Assembly: GCF_000155735.2 (NCBI RefSeq) | Contig: NC_020908.1 | Coordinates: forward strand, 1,679,001-1,743,000 | DNA: 64,000 bases | From: Octadecabacter arcticus 238 | GTDB taxonomy: Bacteria > Pseudomonadota > Alphaproteobacteria > Rhodobacterales > Rhodobacteraceae | Direction of reading: 5' to 3' | Shown here: positions 45,032 to 54,207 of the stretch, piece after piece | How positions within the stretch are numbered: position 1 is the stretch's first letter | How the letters are laid out: every line of letters starts with the position of its first letter | The notes under the pieces: generated by a model | Seen by the model: the letters and a program-made list of their open reading frames with translations, nothing else | Told to the model about the DNA's origin: nothing | The model's database searches: none | Position numbers and translations under genes: made by a program

Positions 45032-45544
45032 AAGACAGGTGGCAGTAGGCAGATGGCCGAAGCGGCTTATTCAGCGGCATGCAAAGAAGTAGTGACTATT
45101 TTAAAGACTGCGGAAGATGCCGGTCCTGAGGATCTCTTGCGTGCAGACGGTTACATCTTTTGTGCCCCAGAGAACCTTGCCGCGATCGCAGGCATAATGA
45201 AGGACTTCTATGACCGGAGCTATTATCCGGTCCTTGGGCATATTGAGGGGCACCCGTACGCACAGATGGTATGTGCGGGTTCGGATGGGCATAATGCAGC
45301 GCGCCAAACCGCTCGCGTTGCCCATGGTTGGCGGCTCAAGCAAGTGCAGCCACCATTGATCATTTGCACCTTTGCCCAAAAAACTGAGGAAATATTGGCC
45401 GAGAAGTCGATCCCCGAAGAACAGCTAATCCGATGTCGTGACCTTGGCGCGGCGATGGGTGCAGGGCTGAGTATGGGGGTGTTTTGACGCGGTTGTGGAC
45501 TCAATTAACCCGGAACCTAATTGCGAAGATATTTAGGATCTTGC

Positions 45545-46639
45545 ATGACAATTGAAACCCTTATCGGGTTTGACTCCGCATGGACGGACAAAAACCCTGG
45601 TGCAATTAGTATGATTACGCACAATCAAGGGAATCTGGTGGATTTTATGCCTCCCCGTTTGGTTCGATTTGAAGAAGCTACCGAGATGGTCCAACGAGCG
45701 GCATCAGCTTCAGATTTCACGCTTATTGCATTGGATCAACCAACTCTAGTCCCCAGCTTTGAAGGTATGAGGCCGGTCGAACGCGTTGTGGGGAGTGTCG
45801 TAAATGCAATTGGAGGAGGAGTTCAGCCAGCAAACCGCAGCAGGGAGTCTATGTTTGGACAGGGTGCCCCCGTTTGGCAGTTCTTAGATCGTGTTGGTGC
45901 ACGTGAGAATCCCACTGCTGCGAGAGAGGCCTCACATGGCCTTTTCTTGATTGAAGTATTCCCGGCCCTAGCCTTGGCGTCGATTATCCCAACCATTTGG
46001 CACCGAAGACGAGCAGCAAGGTACAACCCTAGACAACGCAAAACATTCGTCCATGCCGATTGGGAGCTTGTCACAGATGGTATTGCGAGTTTGGCACAGC
46101 AATGGGGAGTCGAGCCTATTGTGACTGCTGCAAATGAGTTGGGTAAATTACAAAGTCCAACAAAATCAGACCAAGACAAACTCGATGCGTTGATATGTTT
46201 GACGACCGCTTGGACTTGGAGGTCCCGCCCAAGGGAGGAGTTGATGGTAATTGGCGACGGCATCTCCGGCTATATGGTCACGCCTGTTAGCGGTGATACC
46301 AGACCTGTCTTAGTGGAGTCAGCTTTGCGTAGAAGTGTTCCGGTGGATAGTCCTTGGGATGAAGACGGTCTTCGCACAATCAACCAACTAAGTACGAACT
46401 TGTTCAAAAGTTCCGTAGCCGCAGCTGCACGTCGACAGCCAGGTCCCTCTGCGCTGCAAAATGCTGACCAAGTTTCAATTCACAAGATATGCCCCGAGTG
46501 TGGCAAAGTATTCACTGGAAAGGGTTGGGGCGGAATAGATGCGCATTGGAGAGCACACCACGATGACATCATGCCCTACAACTTGGCATGGCCAATCATC
46601 AAAAAGGGTGGAAGGCCATCGATGCAAAATTGTACGTGA
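45545..46639 (+). CDS. DUF429 (RNase H-like) protein with C-terminal zinc-finger-like motif
   Basis: About 364 residues. The N-terminal ~240 residues match DUF429, a predicted RNase H-fold nuclease: IGFDSAWTDKNPGAISMITH (first acidic strand), FTLIALDQPTLVPSFEGMRP (second) and KSDQDKLDALICLTTAWTWR (third). The C-terminus carries CPECGKVFTGKGWGGIDAHW and RAHH, a C-x2-C ... H-x3-4-H arrangement like a C2H2 zinc finger. I start at MTIETLIG, after TTAGGATCTTGC. Lower GC than the surrounding IS genes. Substrate unknown; nucleic acid binding is the likely role. Confidence 0.75.
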   Translation: MTIETLIGFDSAWTDKNPGAISMITHNQGNLVDFMPPRLVRFEEATEMVQRAASASDFTLIALDQPTLVPSFEGMRPVERVVGSVVNAIGGGVQPANRSRESMFGQGAPVWQFLDRVGARENPTAAREASHGLFLIEVFPALALASIIPTIWHRRRAARYNPRQRKTFVHADWELVTDGIASLAQQWGVEPIVTAANELGKLQSPTKSDQDKLDALICLTTAWTWRSRPREELMVIGDGISGYMVTPVSGDTRPVLVESALRRSVPVDSPWDEDGLRTINQLSTNLFKSSVAAAARRQPGPSALQNADQVSIHKICPECGKVFTGKGWGGIDAHWRAHHDDIMPYNLAWPIIKKGGRPSMQNCT

Positions 46640-47277
46640 GACATGCTGTCCGTACGTTCCTATGGCGCGGCAATGTCCGTACTATGAACCCAAGGGTGAG
46701 AACGCTGAGAACCGAGGGTTCATGTAGATCATTGATAAGCAATTCCTCGAAACGCCATGGCACGGGTCCCGCCAGATGGCGCGCTACATGAAACGCAACA
46801 ACCACAAATGCGGCCGGCATCGCATGCGCCGCCTAATGCGGCTCATGCGTTTGGTCCCGATCTATCAGGAGCCCAACACCAGCAAGAAACACCCCTGGCA
46901 TAAGATCTGGCCGTATTTGCTTAGAAAAGTCATGATCGACCGCCCAAACCAAGTTTGGTGTGCTGACATTACCTACATCCCAATGCGGCGTGGCTTCCTG
47001 TATCTGGTGGCAATCATGGATTGGTACAGTCGCAAAGTCCTTGCTTGGCGGTTGTCCAACAGCATGGACGCGGACTTCTGCGTTGAAGCCCTGAAAGAGG
47101 CACGGGCAAAGCACGGCAAGCCAGAGATATTTAACACGGACCAAGGCAGCCAATTTACCAGTGGTGCTTGGATCGACGGTAAACATACAGGGAACCCCCT
47201 CTTTTTTTGGCATGATCTAAGGTGCGATTATTGCGCGAAGCTGGCGATATGGCTGGCGCGATATGAGGATTTTGATG

Positions 47278-47643
47278 ATGAACAAGACTAGGCGTGGCCG
47301 AGGTTCCAAATACACGGATGATTTCAAGCGACAGCTTGTAGCGGAAAGCCACACTGCTGGCGTGAGTGTTCCAATGGTTGCCAAGAAGCACGGTGTGGGC
47401 ACCAACCGGATTTATGCATGGCGCAGCGATGGGCGGTTTCAGCCTGACAAATCAGATATAGGCCAGTTCACCCCCGTAGAGATTGCCGATGCGGGTATGG
47501 TGGACACGCCTGCGTCATCCGGCACCAGCATCTTACCTGTCCCCCATATTGAGATCACACTTGAGAACGGTCGCAAGCTGAGCGTGAGCGACGGGGTTGA
47601 TGCTGGCTTTGTGCTGGAACTGGCGCGAGGACTTGCAGCATGA
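47278..47643 (+). CDS. tnpA: IS66 accessory protein TnpA
   Basis: About 120 residues with a helix-turn-helix [40 protein letters not shown] typical of IS66 OrfA. Overlaps tnpB by four bases (ATGA). Needed with TnpB for transposition in studied members (family knowledge). Confidence 0.88.
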   Translation: MNKTRRGRGSKYTDDFKRQLVAESHTAGVSVPMVAKKHGVGTNRIYAWRSDGRFQPDKSDIGQFTPVEIADAGMVDTPASSGTSILPVPHIEITLENGRKLSVSDGVDAGFVLELARGLAA

Positions 47644-47987
47644 TCCCTGTTTTGGGGGATGCGAAGATCTGGCTTGCCGCAGGAGTTACGGATATGCGGC
47701 GCGGCTTCAACGGGCTGGCGGCGCAGACCGCGCAGGTTCTTGCAGCTGACCCTTACGCGGGGCATCTATTTTTGTTCCGTGGCCGTCGTGGCGATCAGAT
47801 CAAGATGATCTGGTGGGATGGTCAGGGCGCGTGCCTGTTTACCAAACGGCTTGAACGTGGACGGTTCGTATGGCCCTCAGTCAAGGAAGGTAAAGTCAGC
47901 CTAAGCCGCGCACAGCTTGCGATGCTGATGGAAGGCATAGACTGGCGTATTCTCAAGAAGACATGGCGTCCAAGTATGGTTGGATAG
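47640..47987 (+). CDS. tnpB: IS66 accessory protein TnpB
   Basis: 115 residues: [40 protein letters not shown] and [20 protein letters not shown] are the hallmark segments of IS66 Orf2. Coupled to tnpA. Complete. Confidence 0.95.
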   Translation: MIPVLGDAKIWLAAGVTDMRRGFNGLAAQTAQVLAADPYAGHLFLFRGRRGDQIKMIWWDGQGACLFTKRLERGRFVWPSVKEGKVSLSRAQLAMLMEGIDWRILKKTWRPSMVG

Positions 47988-48056
47988 CTGTATGTTTTAT
48001 AGGACTTCTTGCCTTTGTGGGATTCCCATGATGCCCGAGATTTGGTATGTAATGGC

Positions 48057-49751
48057 ATGAGTAAGACCCCTCCAAATCTGACTAATCTGCCCCCTGAAGT
48101 ACAGGCATACGTTGCCGCGCAAACAGCGGAATTGTCAGAGCTGAAGCAAGCGTTTCTCGGGTCATCCCTTGGCCATGCGACGGTACAAAAACGCCTCAAG
48201 GATGAGATGGCATCAGTGGACGCCGCCCTGAGTGCCGAGCGCACCGCTCATGCGCGGGCCATCCAGAACCGAGACACCATCATCGCCGATCTGCGCCTGC
48301 AACTCCACGGTCACAACAAGCACCGCTTTGGCTCAAAGTCGGAAAGCAGTGCACAGCTGGCGCTTGAGTTGATCCTTGAAGAACTTGAGATCGAACAAGC
48401 CGTTGAGACAGATGATGAACCCTCTGACGCTGAGGCCAAGCCGCCCCGCACACCGCGCAAGCGCAAACCTTTCCCAAAGGGGCTGAAGCGTGTCCAAAAG
48501 ACCATCACCCCCAGTGATGCTTGCACCGACTGTGGCGGCAGCTTCAAAGTGCTTGGAACGGATGTGATGGAGGAGTTGGAATATGTCCCGGGACATTACA
48601 TCGTGAACCAAATTGGCCGCCCGCGTCTGGCCTGCACCTGTTGTGAGGCCGTTGTTCAGGCTGAGATGCCAAGCCGACCCATTCCGAAGAGCTTTGTCGG
48701 CCCCGCGCTGATGGCCCACATCCTGTGCTGTAAATACGGCTATCATCTGCCGCTGTATCGCCAGAGCCAGATGTTTGCCAACGAGGGCATTGATCTGAGT
48801 GGATCGCTCATGGCGGGATGGGTCGGCAAATGCACCAAACTGCTGGAGCGCGTCTCAGATGCAATCCGCGATCACGTCTTTGAGGCGCAGGCGATCTTCA
48901 TGGATGACACAACGGTCAAGCTGCTCCAGAAGGGCAATGGCAAAGGAAAGAATAAGACCAAAACCGCGCGACTGTGGGTCTATGCCCGAAAAGAAGACAC
49001 TTGGGCCAGCGGAGCTCCACCTGCGGTGTGGTACCAGTTCTCCACCAGCCATGAGGCGGAGCATCCCAGCAAGCATCTCGAAAGCTATGAAGGCTACGCC
49101 CATGCGGATGCCTATGCTGGGTATAATGACGCCTACCGCACGGGGCGGGTCAAAGAGATGGCATGCATGGCCCATGTGCGGCGTGAGTTCTTTGACCTTT
49201 ATGAAAGCACAAAGCTGCCCGTGGCGGGCGAAGCCGTGCTGCGGATTAAAAAGCTCTATGATGTTGAGACACAAGCGCGGTTCCTGCCCCCTGCGGAACG
49301 CGTGGCCCTGCGTCAGGAATACGCCAAGCCGATCTTTGATGACCTGGAAGTCTGGCTTAAAGAGCAACTGGGCAAGATCTCTAGCAAGACGCCGCTGGCC
49401 AAGGCGATCAAATATGCACTGGCGCGCCTGCCAAAGGCACGGCCCTATCTTGATCACGGCTTTCTTGAGCTGGACAACAACACAGCCGAGCGCGCAGTGC
49501 GCCCTGTGGCCGTGGGACGCAAAAACTATCTCTTCATGGGATCAGAAGCAGGCGGCAAATCTGCAGCAATTGCTTATACGTTGATAGAGACCGCCAAGAT
49601 GAACAAAGTGAATCCCGAAGCCTGGCTCGCATGGGTGCTGGAACGCATCCAGGACCATCAAGCAAACCGTATCAACGATCTCATGCCGTGGGCCTATCAG
49701 GACATGATCGATGCTAAAAACGCCGAGGCCAAGGCAAAAGACGCAGCTTGA
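48057..49751 (+). CDS. tnpC: IS66 transposase TnpC
   Basis: About 564 residues. N-terminal leucine-rich helix and LRLQLHGHNKHRFGSKSESS; zinc-binding CTDCGGSF ... CTCCEAVV; DDE core with IFMDDTTVKLLQKG (first Asp), GYAHADAYAGYNDAYR (second Asp), CMAHVRREFFDLY, and LDNNTAERAVRPVAVGRKNY (Glu). Start chosen at MSKTPPNL, 70 bp after tnpB; the frame is open to 48009. Intact. Confidence 0.95.
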   Translation: MSKTPPNLTNLPPEVQAYVAAQTAELSELKQAFLGSSLGHATVQKRLKDEMASVDAALSAERTAHARAIQNRDTIIADLRLQLHGHNKHRFGSKSESSAQLALELILEELEIEQAVETDDEPSDAEAKPPRTPRKRKPFPKGLKRVQKTITPSDACTDCGGSFKVLGTDVMEELEYVPGHYIVNQIGRPRLACTCCEAVVQAEMPSRPIPKSFVGPALMAHILCCKYGYHLPLYRQSQMFANEGIDLSGSLMAGWVGKCTKLLERVSDAIRDHVFEAQAIFMDDTTVKLLQKGNGKGKNKTKTARLWVYARKEDTWASGAPPAVWYQFSTSHEAEHPSKHLESYEGYAHADAYAGYNDAYRTGRVKEMACMAHVRREFFDLYESTKLPVAGEAVLRIKKLYDVETQARFLPPAERVALRQEYAKPIFDDLEVWLKEQLGKISSKTPLAKAIKYALARLPKARPYLDHGFLELDNNTAERAVRPVAVGRKNYLFMGSEAGGKSAAIAYTLIETAKMNKVNPEAWLAWVLERIQDHQANRINDLMPWAYQDMIDAKNAEAKAKDAA

Positions 49752-50212
49752 TCAAGGGCAGCGTTGATGCTTACGATCGACGTGCTCACGGATGCAAAGA
49801 TCAAGATCAGCATGGATGGCAAAGGCGCGTGGCGTGACAATCGCATGATTGAACGCCTATGGCGGTCGCTGAAGTATGAATGCGTCTATCTGAATGCATT
49901 TGAGACAGGTTCTGAAATGCGGACTGGGATCGGCAAATGGCTGACCTATTACAACTCTGAACGCCCACATTCGACCCACGGCATATTGACCCCAGATGAG
50001 GCCTATGTCAGCAAAACAGAACCAATTAGATTGGCAGCCTAAATGAAACCCTGATCCATCTTAACAAGGCTGCAAACTGGTCGAATTACTAGGACCACCT
50101 CTCTCATCGAAAGTGCTCATGTGTCATCCTCTAAGTTTGATTGCGACGTACTTGGTCTGGCCATAGTTCAAGAGCCCAAAATGCCTGATGCGGTACCGTG
50201 TGAGGATGTCTG

Positions 50213-50563
50213 CTATAGCTTAAAGTCAAAGTGCTTGCGCACTGGCTCTTCAATTTTCCATGTCCCTTTGAAATCAGCTTCTACAACGAAGGCATCGCCG
50301 GCCCGAACCGTTACAGACGTTCCGCCATCTGGTGTAATTACGATGCGGCCAGAGATCATGTGGACGAATTCATAAGCTGTGTATGTTGCATGGTAGGTGC
50401 CAGGTGTTGCTTCCCACACGCCCGATAGCATGGTGCCGTCCGAGTTCGTATGTAAAGCCCAAGTACGCATTGTCGGATTTCCGTCAACGACAACCCAGCC
50501 GTCTAGGTCGTTGGTGTCTGGGGTGGTGTTAGCATTAACTGAGAGTTTGGTGATTGCATTCAT
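50213..50563 (-). CDS. Cupin-domain protein (Cupin_3/EutQ-like)
   Basis: 116 residues. A single small beta-barrel: MRTWALHTNSDGTMLSGVWE, ATPGTYHATYTAYEFVHMIS and RIVITPDGGTSVTVRAGDAF, VVEADFKGTWKIEEPVRKHF. This is the pattern of DUF861/Cupin_3 proteins, which act as small metal-dependent isomerases, hydrolases or binding proteins. Isolated between IS3 remnants and a dispersed repeat, so its partners are lost or absent. Function not assignable. Confidence 0.8.
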   Translation of the reverse strand: MNAITKLSVNANTTPDTNDLDGWVVVDGNPTMRTWALHTNSDGTMLSGVWEATPGTYHATYTAYEFVHMISGRIVITPDGGTSVTVRAGDAFVVEADFKGTWKIEEPVRKHFDFKL

Positions 50564-50761
50564 TTGTGTGGCCTTTGGCGATTAAATTGCACTGGTTGGT
50601 TGAATAGAGAAATGAGGGGTTGCTTCTTATGGGTTGAAGTTTTGCACAGCTTAACCCATGCATAAATTTGCACCACCAAGAAAACAGCCCTTGGCGCCAG
50701 CACAGAGAACTCATAATTTGTTCGCATTGCAATCATCGGTGGACACAGCGGCGAAAGTCTC

Positions 50762-50976
50762 CTTCTCACCCTTTGTGGCAGAATAAAACGCGCAAGCTTG
50801 AAGTGTTGGGTCCTTCCGAGGCTCTTTTTACACAGGGGAAATGCGCACCCCGTTACGTGTGACAGACGGAAATTTCGTAGGGTTGTGATTTGGGTTCTTG
50901 TTGTTATTGCGCAACCTGTCCTGTGCCATTCCGTAGGCTTGTCTAATTGGCGGATGGCTTGCGCCAATACCCTGCC
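50762..50976 (+). repeat. Uninterrupted copy of dispersed repeat
   Basis: Matches 26505-26574 plus 27962-28108, the same sequence without the IS256 insertion. The right 147 bp are nearly identical, the left ~65 bp more diverged. The copies diverge after the ATTGGCG/CGCCAAT hairpin. It contains no convincing gene although the minus strand is open for a while. Confidence 0.7.
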
Positions 50977-51155
50977 ACCGCCCAAATGCCTTGTTCGTGG
51001 GCGCGGATCGCAGTTATGCGAAAGCGGTACTTGAGCACTATATTGATTATTGAGGGTCAGATATGGGCCAGACCGACAGTGAACGAACACGCGCATGTAT
51101 TGTATCAGTCGAAACAGTCACCTAGCACTTACAAGTCCTATTGAGGTTCGCGGAA

Positions 51156-52070
51156 ATGCTGACAATATTTTTGGCCATTGCACCGGTCTTTGCCCTGATC
51201 CTGATGGGCTACGGGTTGCGGCGTGGTGGTATCCCTTCGACTGAGTTTTGGAACCTAAATGACCGGCTGGTTTATTGGGTTCTCATGCCAGCGTTGTTCT
51301 TCGCTAAAATCTCTGTGGCTGATTTGAGCGGAGGGTTGGGAAATTACGCAGTTCTCCTCTATGCGGGTTTCTTTACTGCAATCTTTTGCGGGTGGTTGTT
51401 TGGACGCCGGGTTGCGGCTCCACAGGCCAGTTCGCTTTTGCAAGGCAGTGCGCGGTTCAATACCTTCATCGGCCTCGCAATAGCGGAGGCTGTCTTCGGA
51501 ACGACGGGATTGCAGATCGCGGTGCTAGGCTCTGCACTTTTGGTGCCGGTGGTGAATGTCACGGTCGTTACCTTGATGACGCGGCAGCTAGGTGGGGGCG
51601 GCAAATCAATCTTACATGGGCTTGTGAAAAACCCACTGATCCTGAGCATCTGTGCTGGGGTGCTTTTCAACCTCGCTGGGTTAAACGCAGTCCCGGTGCT
51701 GCATGAAATGACCCGTATTCTTGGTGATGCGGCATTGCCGATGATGTTGCTCTGTGTCGGTGCTAACCTCAAACTTCGTGGGCTTACGGGGTCCATTAAG
51801 ATCATCGGGTTATCGATGATTGGCAAGTTTCTGATTAACCCTGCAGCGGTTATTCTAGCCGCGTGGATCCTCGGGCCCGATCCATTAGCCTTTCAAATTG
51901 CCTTGATCTTCGCTGCTTTGCCCACTGGTGTGGCCAGTTACACGCTTGCTCGTGAAATGCGGGGAGATGCCTCCCTGATGGCGGCAATCATTACAACACA
52001 AACACTACTGAGCTTCGTTACGTTGCCGCTAACGCTGCTTATCGGGCAGGTGGTGTTGTCTTTAAATTGA
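51156..52070 (+). CDS. AEC-family (auxin efflux carrier type) transporter
   Basis: About 304 residues, ten hydrophobic segments arranged as two five-helix halves. Typical features are MGYGLRRGGIPSTEFWNLND near the N-terminus, ARFNTFIGLAIAEAVFGTTG, VGANLKLRGLTGSIKIIGLS and FAALPTGVASYTLAREMRGD. Family members export or take up small carboxylates or auxin-like acids by secondary transport; substrate not predictable. I start at MLTIFLAI rather than 51141 because hydrophobic helix 1 begins there. Confidence 0.85.
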   Translation: MLTIFLAIAPVFALILMGYGLRRGGIPSTEFWNLNDRLVYWVLMPALFFAKISVADLSGGLGNYAVLLYAGFFTAIFCGWLFGRRVAAPQASSLLQGSARFNTFIGLAIAEAVFGTTGLQIAVLGSALLVPVVNVTVVTLMTRQLGGGGKSILHGLVKNPLILSICAGVLFNLAGLNAVPVLHEMTRILGDAALPMMLLCVGANLKLRGLTGSIKIIGLSMIGKFLINPAAVILAAWILGPDPLAFQIALIFAALPTGVASYTLAREMRGDASLMAAIITTQTLLSFVTLPLTLLIGQVVLSLN

Positions 52071-52338
52071 TCTGAGCGGTCCAAAGTGGACATTGGGGGA
52101 CGGCGCAGCGAAGGTCGCGACGAGCCGATGCTGTGGAAAAGTGCCGAGTTAAGGACACGGCCTGCCTGATTGAAAAAAAAGGGCTCAACGAGACAAGCTG
52201 ACAGGTGCCATTCTGGACTCATGTGATGAATCCTCGGATGGCGGCTTATGCAATAAAGTCGGTTGAACCACGGCTTTCACCGCTCTATATTTCCTAACAA
52301 ATTCGACGAATTTCCGTAAAAAATGCGAGGCGTTTCCT
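52071..52338. promoter_or_regulatory. htpG upstream region with a heat-shock-like promoter
   Basis: TTGAAC (52263-52268), 17 bp, then TATATT (52286-52291), with CTCTATAT overlapping the -10 box. This fits both the housekeeping consensus and the alphaproteobacterial RpoH pattern (TTG, then CYTAT-N-T). It lies about 45 bp before the htpG start. The rest of the stretch is non-coding. Confidence 0.5.
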
Positions 52339-54207
52339 ATGACAGATACAAATGCTAAAGAGACGTTCTCCTTTCAAACGGAAGTTGGTCAACTGCTCGA
52401 CATCGTCGCCGGGTCTCTGTACTCAAATCGCGAGATTTTCCTCAGAGAATTGATATCAAACGCCTCTGATGCCTGCGATAAACTTCGCTATGAGACCCTT
52501 ACTAATCCGTCACTCGCTAAGAATGCCGATCAATTTGCTGTTTTGCTTGCGGCAGATGAAAAGGCTAAGACGCTCTCGGTTTCGGACAACGGTATTGGGA
52601 TGAACCACGATGATCTTCTCGAAACACTCGGAACAATCGCCAGATCAGGCACCGGTGCTTTTCTTGAAGCTCTGAAGGAAGGTGAGAAAGGCGAAGTAGG
52701 ACTAATCGGCCAGTTTGGCGTGGGTTTCTATTCGGCTTTCATGGTTGCTGATAGCGTTGATGTTTTGACACGCAAAGCTGGAGAAGAACAAAGCTGGTTG
52801 TGGGCTTCAGACGGCAAAGGGCAGTTTGCAATCGAGCCCGGCAACAGAACCGAGTGCGGGACGACCGTTATTTTGCACATGAAGAAAGACGCGAAAGAAT
52901 TCCTCGAAGAGGCGCGCATTCGCCATATCGTTAAAACATATTCCGATCACATCAGCTTTCCGGTGCTGCTTGATGCGGAACCGCTAAATTCGGCGTCAGC
53001 CATTTGGACGCGTAACCCCAAAGAGGTTACCGACGACCAGCACACAGAATTCTACCATCATACATCCCATGCATTCGACAAGCCCTGGCTTACCTTGCAC
53101 AATCGGGTTGAAGGCATGGTCAGCCACACAAGCCTGCTTTACGTCCCATCATCAGCACCATTTGATCTGTATGACGCCGAACGCAAAAGCCATGTGAAGT
53201 TGTATGTGAACCGGGTGTTTATTTCCGAGAACACCAAGGGGCTTATCCCGACATACCTGCGGTTTCTACGCGGTGTTGTTGATTCAGAGGATCTGTCGCT
53301 GAATGTGTCTCGTGAGATGCTGCAATCTGACCCTGCGCTTGCCAAAATAAAAACCGCACTCACCAAAAAGGTGATCGGGGCACTTAAGAAGAAAGCACAA
53401 AAGGCCGCAGATGAGTATTCAACATTCTGGGGGAATTTTGGAGCGGTATTCAAAGAAGGTTTGATCGAAGATCCAAGTCTACGGGACAGAATTCTTGAAG
53501 TTTGCCGCTTTTCGTCCACCCACAACGGCGAACTGACGAGCCTGTCAGATTATGTAGAACGCAGCAAAGAGGGCCAGGACGAGATTTACTACATCACTGG
53601 GGAAGATGCGAAAAAGATCGCGCAGTCCCCACATCTTGAAGGGTTCAAAGCTAAGGGCGTGGAAGTGCTACTTTTGTCAGATCATGTTGATGAGTTTTGG
53701 CTTCAACACATCACCGAATTTGAAGGTAAGAAATTCAAGTCCGTAACGCGTGGAGCAACCAATCTTGATAAAATTAGCGGTGACGAGAATGCAGACGACG
53801 ATAGCGATGATGACGCAAGTTCCATGGGTCTTAATGAGCTGATAGCAGCGATCAAAATGGAACTGGGTGAGGCTGTTAAAGATGTCCGCCCATCTAAACG
53901 ATTAACCGATAGCCCCGTGTGTCTTATCGCTGATGACGGAGATATGGATGTCAACCTGGAGCGATTGCTGAAGCAGCATGGACAATTACAGGACGGCATG
54001 CCGCGCATTCTTGAGTTAAACCCGGACCATCGAATGGTGAAAAAACTGGCAGAACGCGCAAAATCCGAAGGCGCTGCGTCAGATGATTTGCTGAAAGATG
54101 CTGCGCATTTGTTACTAGACCAAGCGCGGATTTCTGAAGGTGAAATTCCAGCCGATCCGGCGAGTTTTGTTCGCCGTCTCAGTGCGGTTATGGACAGCGC
54201 ATTTTAG
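52339..54207 (+). CDS. htpG: Molecular chaperone HtpG (bacterial Hsp90)
   Basis: 622 residues, usual length. The GHKL ATPase domain is complete: FLRELISNASDACDKLRYET (ATP/Mg Asn), LSVSDNGIGMNHDDLLETLG, GTIARSGTGAFLEAL and GLIGQFGVGFYSAFMVAD. The middle domain (YVNRVFISENTKGLIPTYLR, GVVDSEDLSLNVSREMLQSD) and C-terminal dimerisation domain (AKIKTALTKKVIG region onward) follow. GAGG lies nine bases before the ATG. The stop codon touches the left end of the IS6 relic, so the native terminator has been displaced. Complete and presumably functional. Confidence 0.97.
   Translation: MTDTNAKETFSFQTEVGQLLDIVAGSLYSNREIFLRELISNASDACDKLRYETLTNPSLAKNADQFAVLLAADEKAKTLSVSDNGIGMNHDDLLETLGTIARSGTGAFLEALKEGEKGEVGLIGQFGVGFYSAFMVADSVDVLTRKAGEEQSWLWASDGKGQFAIEPGNRTECGTTVILHMKKDAKEFLEEARIRHIVKTYSDHISFPVLLDAEPLNSASAIWTRNPKEVTDDQHTEFYHHTSHAFDKPWLTLHNRVEGMVSHTSLLYVPSSAPFDLYDAERKSHVKLYVNRVFISENTKGLIPTYLRFLRGVVDSEDLSLNVSREMLQSDPALAKIKTALTKKVIGALKKKAQKAADEYSTFWGNFGAVFKEGLIEDPSLRDRILEVCRFSSTHNGELTSLSDYVERSKEGQDEIYYITGEDAKKIAQSPHLEGFKAKGVEVLLLSDHVDEFWLQHITEFEGKKFKSVTRGATNLDKISGDENADDDSDDDASSMGLNELIAAIKMELGEAVKDVRPSKRLTDSPVCLIADDGDMDVNLERLLKQHGQLQDGMPRILELNPDHRMVKKLAERAKSEGAASDDLLKDAAHLLLDQARISEGEIPADPASFVRRLSAVMDSAF

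Larger units (their letters stand above)
43772..45487 (+). pseudogene. Flavodoxin-family NAD(P)H reductase gene split by ISAs1
   Basis: The first 13 codons (43772-43811) read MVQLLIVYHSKTG. After the IS and one copy of the 10-bp duplication, the frame continues GSRQMAEAAYSAACKEVVTI from 45042 to 45487. Joined, the protein is exactly 161 residues. It shows the flavodoxin FMN loop (YHSKTGGSRQMA), the second loop ADGYIFCAPENLAAIAGIMK and the third PYAQMVCAGSDGHNAARQTA, that is, a WrbA/NADPH-dependent FMN reductase-like fold. Both the start codon and the phosphate loop are separated from the rest, so the gene is inactive unless the IS leaves precisely. Confidence 0.85.
47179..49774 (+). mobile_element. 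IS66-family insertion sequence
   Basis: 2596 bp with GTAA-CAT at both ends (GTAAACATACAGGG; reverse complement of other end GTAAGCATCAACGC). Flanked by GATCGACG at 47171-47178 and 49775-49782, an 8-bp duplication typical of IS66. Encodes the usual tnpA, tnpB and tnpC. Confidence 0.95.
46728..50042 (+). pseudogene. IS3-family transposase OrfB split by IS66 and 5'-truncated
   Basis: The frame begins after an in-frame TAG as IIDKQFLETPWHGSRQMARY, so the N-terminal part of OrfB and all of OrfA are missing. It contains the first Asp (VWCADITYIPMRRGFLYLVA) and second Asp (IFNTDQGSQFTSGAWID) before the IS66 insertion at 47179. It resumes at 49783 with VLTDAKIKISMDGKGAWRDN and the Glu (RMIERLWRSLKYECVYLNAF), ending at 50042. 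Rejoining at the 8-bp duplication is in frame. Confidence 0.88.

Noticed and set aside
50560..51096. 178-codon minus-strand open frame over the dispersed repeat as a gene.
   Set aside because: The frame crosses repeat boundaries; composition is not protein-like, and the other repeat copy does not preserve it.
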